A stretch of 29,304 bases of DNA. Origin: Branchiostoma floridae (Eukaryota > Chordata > Leptocardii > Amphioxiformes > Branchiostomatidae). Both the position numbers and the translations under genes were made by a program. This document shows positions 26,865-29,304 of this stretch, piece by piece (the stretch's first letter is position 1; every line of letters begins with the position of its first letter). Location of the stretch: the NCBI RefSeq assembly GCF_000003815.2, contig NC_049994.1:17988452-18017755 (forward strand), in the 5' to 3' direction. The notes under the pieces are model-generated. The model saw only the letters and a program-made list of their open reading frames with translations, was not told the origin of the DNA and ran no database searches.

Positions 26865-28388
26865 ATGTCAACACCAGGATATGGGTCTCCCACCGGAGTA
26901 GATCAGACTGCATATGATGGGGCGTCTCCCACCGGTGCTTGTCAGGACGACGTCAACAGCAAAGCAGGCAAACCTGAAGACCAAACAGCAGCAGGAAAAT
27001 TCAGTGTACGTACTGCTTTTAATCTGAATAGTGCTATTGAGCATAAAGGAGAAAAGCGCCACAAGTGTGACTATTGTAACTTTTCTACATCATGGAAATC
27101 CAACTTAGACCGTCATCTAGCAACTCACACTGGCGACAAACCCTACATGTGTGGGGAGTGTGGGTTCAGGACGGTTAAAAAGAATGACTTATCCCGACAT
27201 ATGAGAACGCACACAGGAGAAAAACCCTACAAGTGTGACCGGTGTGACTATTCTGCTGCACGGAAAGCCCAACTTGAATCTCATATGGCAAGGAAACACA
27301 CTGATAAGAAACCCTTATTTGACCAGTGTGAGTACAGGACAGCTCTAGAGCCTACATTGTTTTTACACATGAGAACTCATACAGAAGAGAAACCATACAA
27401 GTGTAACCAGTGTGACTATTCTGCGGCAGAGAAGTCGACTTTTGTCAAACATCGAATAAAACATACTCTTGAGAGACCTAGACTTTCGAGCTGTCCTGTA
27501 CCCACACTCACCACACATGATGGGTCTCCTACCAGGGTTTCTCAGGTCGCCTGCAGCAGCACAACAAGCAAACCCGAAGACCAGATGGCAGCGCGAAACG
27601 TCAGAGTGAGCACCGCTGGTGAGAAACCCTACATGTGTGGGGAGTGTGGGTATAGTACGGGTAAAAAGTCTGACTTATCCCGACATATGATAATACACAA
27701 AGGGGAGAAACCTTACAAGTGTGACCAGTGTGACTATTCTGCTGCACGGAAACACCAACTTGAGTACCACATGGCAACAAAACACAGTGATGAGAAACCC
27801 TACATGTGTGACCAGTGTGGGCACAGGACAGCTCTAAAGTGTACATTGGTTTTACATATGAAAACCCATACCGGACAAAAACACAATTGTGACCAGTGTG
27901 ACTATTCTACAGTATTGAAATCCGATTTGGTCAAACATCAAAGAAAACATACTGGCGAGAAACCCTACATGTGTGGGGAGTGTGGGTTCAGGACAGCTCG
28001 AAAGTCTGACTTACCCCGACACATGAAAACCCATACAGGAGAGAAACCCTTCAAATGTGACCAGTGTGACTTTATTGCAGCAACGAAATACAGCGTGGAC
28101 AACCATATAGCAGCAAAACACAGCGATATGAAGCCCTACATCTGTGTCGAGTGTGGATATAGGGCATTTCAAAAGGCTACATTAACCAGACATATGAGAA
28201 CCCATACCGGAGAAAAACCTTACAAGTGTGATCAGTGTGACTATTCTGTAGCACAGAAAGTCACCTTGGCCATCCATATGGCAGCGAAACACGATGGTGA
28301 GAAACCCTTCATGTGTGAGAAGTGCGGGTTCAGGACAGCTCGAAAATCTAACCTGACTGGACACATGAAAATCCATACCGGAGAATGA
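26865..28388 (+). CDS. C2H2 zinc-finger protein, gene 4 of 4, with internal second N-terminal module
   Basis: Predicted 507-residue DNA-binding protein. The acceptor CTTCACCAG (26857) precedes the ATG at 26865. The N-terminal module MSTPGYGSPTGVDQ is followed by five fingers (first Cys residue 68). Around residues 214-250 there is a second copy of the module (THDGSPTRVSQVAC, SKPEDQMAARNV). Nine more fingers follow, giving 14 in total. Finger 4 (LFDQCEYRTALEPTLFLH) has lost its first Cys ligand and one residue, so it probably does not bind zinc normally. The fingers mostly alternate CGEC and CDQC types with TGEKPY linkers. The frame ends right after the last finger linker (HTGE then TGA). The internal module suggests fusion of two tandem gene units or a large internal duplication. 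Confidence 0.92.
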   Translation: MSTPGYGSPTGVDQTAYDGASPTGACQDDVNSKAGKPEDQTAAGKFSVRTAFNLNSAIEHKGEKRHKCDYCNFSTSWKSNLDRHLATHTGDKPYMCGECGFRTVKKNDLSRHMRTHTGEKPYKCDRCDYSAARKAQLESHMARKHTDKKPLFDQCEYRTALEPTLFLHMRTHTEEKPYKCNQCDYSAAEKSTFVKHRIKHTLERPRLSSCPVPTLTTHDGSPTRVSQVACSSTTSKPEDQMAARNVRVSTAGEKPYMCGECGYSTGKKSDLSRHMIIHKGEKPYKCDQCDYSAARKHQLEYHMATKHSDEKPYMCDQCGHRTALKCTLVLHMKTHTGQKHNCDQCDYSTVLKSDLVKHQRKHTGEKPYMCGECGFRTARKSDLPRHMKTHTGEKPFKCDQCDFIAATKYSVDNHIAAKHSDMKPYICVECGYRAFQKATLTRHMRTHTGEKPYKCDQCDYSVAQKVTLAIHMAAKHDGEKPFMCEKCGFRTARKSNLTGHMKIHTGE

Positions 28389-28600
28389 GGTAACAATTGA
28401 CCAGCAGGACAGATACTAAATCGTTTTTTGACCACCAACTCACAAAACACAGTAGAAAGAAAAGCAAGTGTGATCAGTGTCACTAGTCTGCGATGTGGAC
28501 GTCATGTGGCTGAGTTGTGATCAGAGAAAAACCGATGACGGACGAACTTTGCGGAAAGCCTGGATACAGACTAAGTGACAGATCAACACTGTGCGGCTAT
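28389..28600 (+). pseudogene. Decayed fingers after the gene 4 stop
   Basis: AAGTGTGATCAGTGTCACTAG is a CDQC finger start broken by a stop. GGATACAGACTAAGTGAC about 85 bp later is a remnant of a GYRT-type finger. Linker-like CACAGTAG is also visible. Confidence 0.75.
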
Positions 28601-29280
28601 TCCAGAAATTAAGGGTGCTTCCGAACTGATTATTGTAAGACTCTTACTGAGAGAAGCCATACGGACTTGTAAAGTGGTCCTGCATGTGAAACTTAGCTTG
28701 ATTATTTTAAACTCCTCAAAATGATGACAGTCCTTAGTTTAGAATTGTATTGTAGAATGACTTGAAAGGTGCTCATAGAATAAGGTACTAAATTTTGGAT
28801 GTTTTCAAAAAGGCATTTGTCCAAAGTTAATTAACGCATTAATTATTTTCTTACTGTGTAAATTCCTAACACTTGTTAAGTTGTAGCATCGTGATACAAA
28901 TAATGTTTTGTGCACTTATATGGGATATATCTTGTTTAGAGTATGTATGACTGGAGGTGAGTATCAGCAAACGAAAATATGCCACAACAAATATATATCT
29001 TCTAGTTTGATCAAGCACTATAGTGAAAATAGTTTCAACTATTGTTGGCTAACTAACCTGCATGGCCAGTGTTAATGAAATGAAGGAGGTGCATATTGTT
29101 CTTGTTTGCTACTGTACAAATGTGCAAGGGTAGATAATTGTGTAGTTTTTAAAATCTTTTAAAACCTTTTACTAAAAATGCCTGTTCTTATTGAGTTTGT
29201 ATTATCTAAGTTTTATTCCCAAATCTATGTAAGTTAGTACAGTCCATCATAAAAAAATATGGTGTGCAGTCGAGGACTGA
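28601..29280. other. AT-rich 3' flank, nothing recognised
   Basis: No canonical AATAAA, no coding frame with a recognisable domain and no inverted ends that I can see. Confidence 0.45.
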
Positions 29281-29304
29281 TAGCCTGAGTATCATCCTCC
29301 GTAG
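29281..29304 (+). mobile_element. Possible left end of a TAGCCTG-type MITE, cut by the window edge
   Basis: The window ends in TAGCCTGAGTATCATCC, resembling the termini at 19392 (TAGCCTGGTATCC) and 23915 (TAGCCTCC). The other end is outside the window. Confidence 0.35.

Overview
The window is eukaryotic genomic DNA: split genes with GT-AG introns, dense short transposon relics, microsatellites and two runs of N. It best fits an invertebrate chordate, most likely a lancelet (Branchiostoma). That assignment is inference, from the lineage-expanded C2H2 arrays built of CGEC and CDQC fingers and from the repeat content; no species marker is present.

Left part (about 1-8,700, minus strand): the 5' part of a short-form tRNase Z gene (ELAC1). 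Six exons can be read, from the start codon at 8662 to 956, with matching reading phases. They include a 16-nt microexon and an exon carrying an in-frame 12-bp minisatellite. The 3' exons lie outside the window. The introns are packed with hAT-like and Tc1/mariner-like MITEs, tRNA-derived SINE copies and LINE 3' ends, some nested.

Right part (about 9,000-29,304, plus strand): four tandem C2H2 zinc-finger genes with coding regions starting at 11291, 15875, 22693 and 26865. Each appears to have a noncoding first exon ending at a consensus donor (9171, 14539, 21368, 26121), one intron, and one exon holding the whole coding region. The genes share a 50-60 residue N-terminal module that I do not recognise as KRAB, SCAN, BTB, ZAD or SET, followed by arrays alternating two finger types. 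All four end in decayed or frame-shifted fingers. Gene 4 contains a second internal copy of the N-terminal module and looks like a fusion of two units. Exon 1, a block in intron 1 and part of the 3' flank are recognisably duplicated between units, so the locus grew by segmental duplication. ELAC1 and the first zinc-finger unit are head to head across about 370 bp.

Many of the transposon relics show inverted ends and target-site duplications that can be read directly. Three points stand out: different inverted-end families share one design in which each copy is filled with its own repeated short word; two 34-40 bp near-perfect palindromes carry 7-bp target duplications; and a full-length inverted MITE pair flanks the catalytic-motif exon of ELAC1. 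The zinc-finger proteins are presumably nuclear DNA-binding proteins and ELAC1 a tRNA 3'-processing enzyme; nothing in the sequence links their functions.
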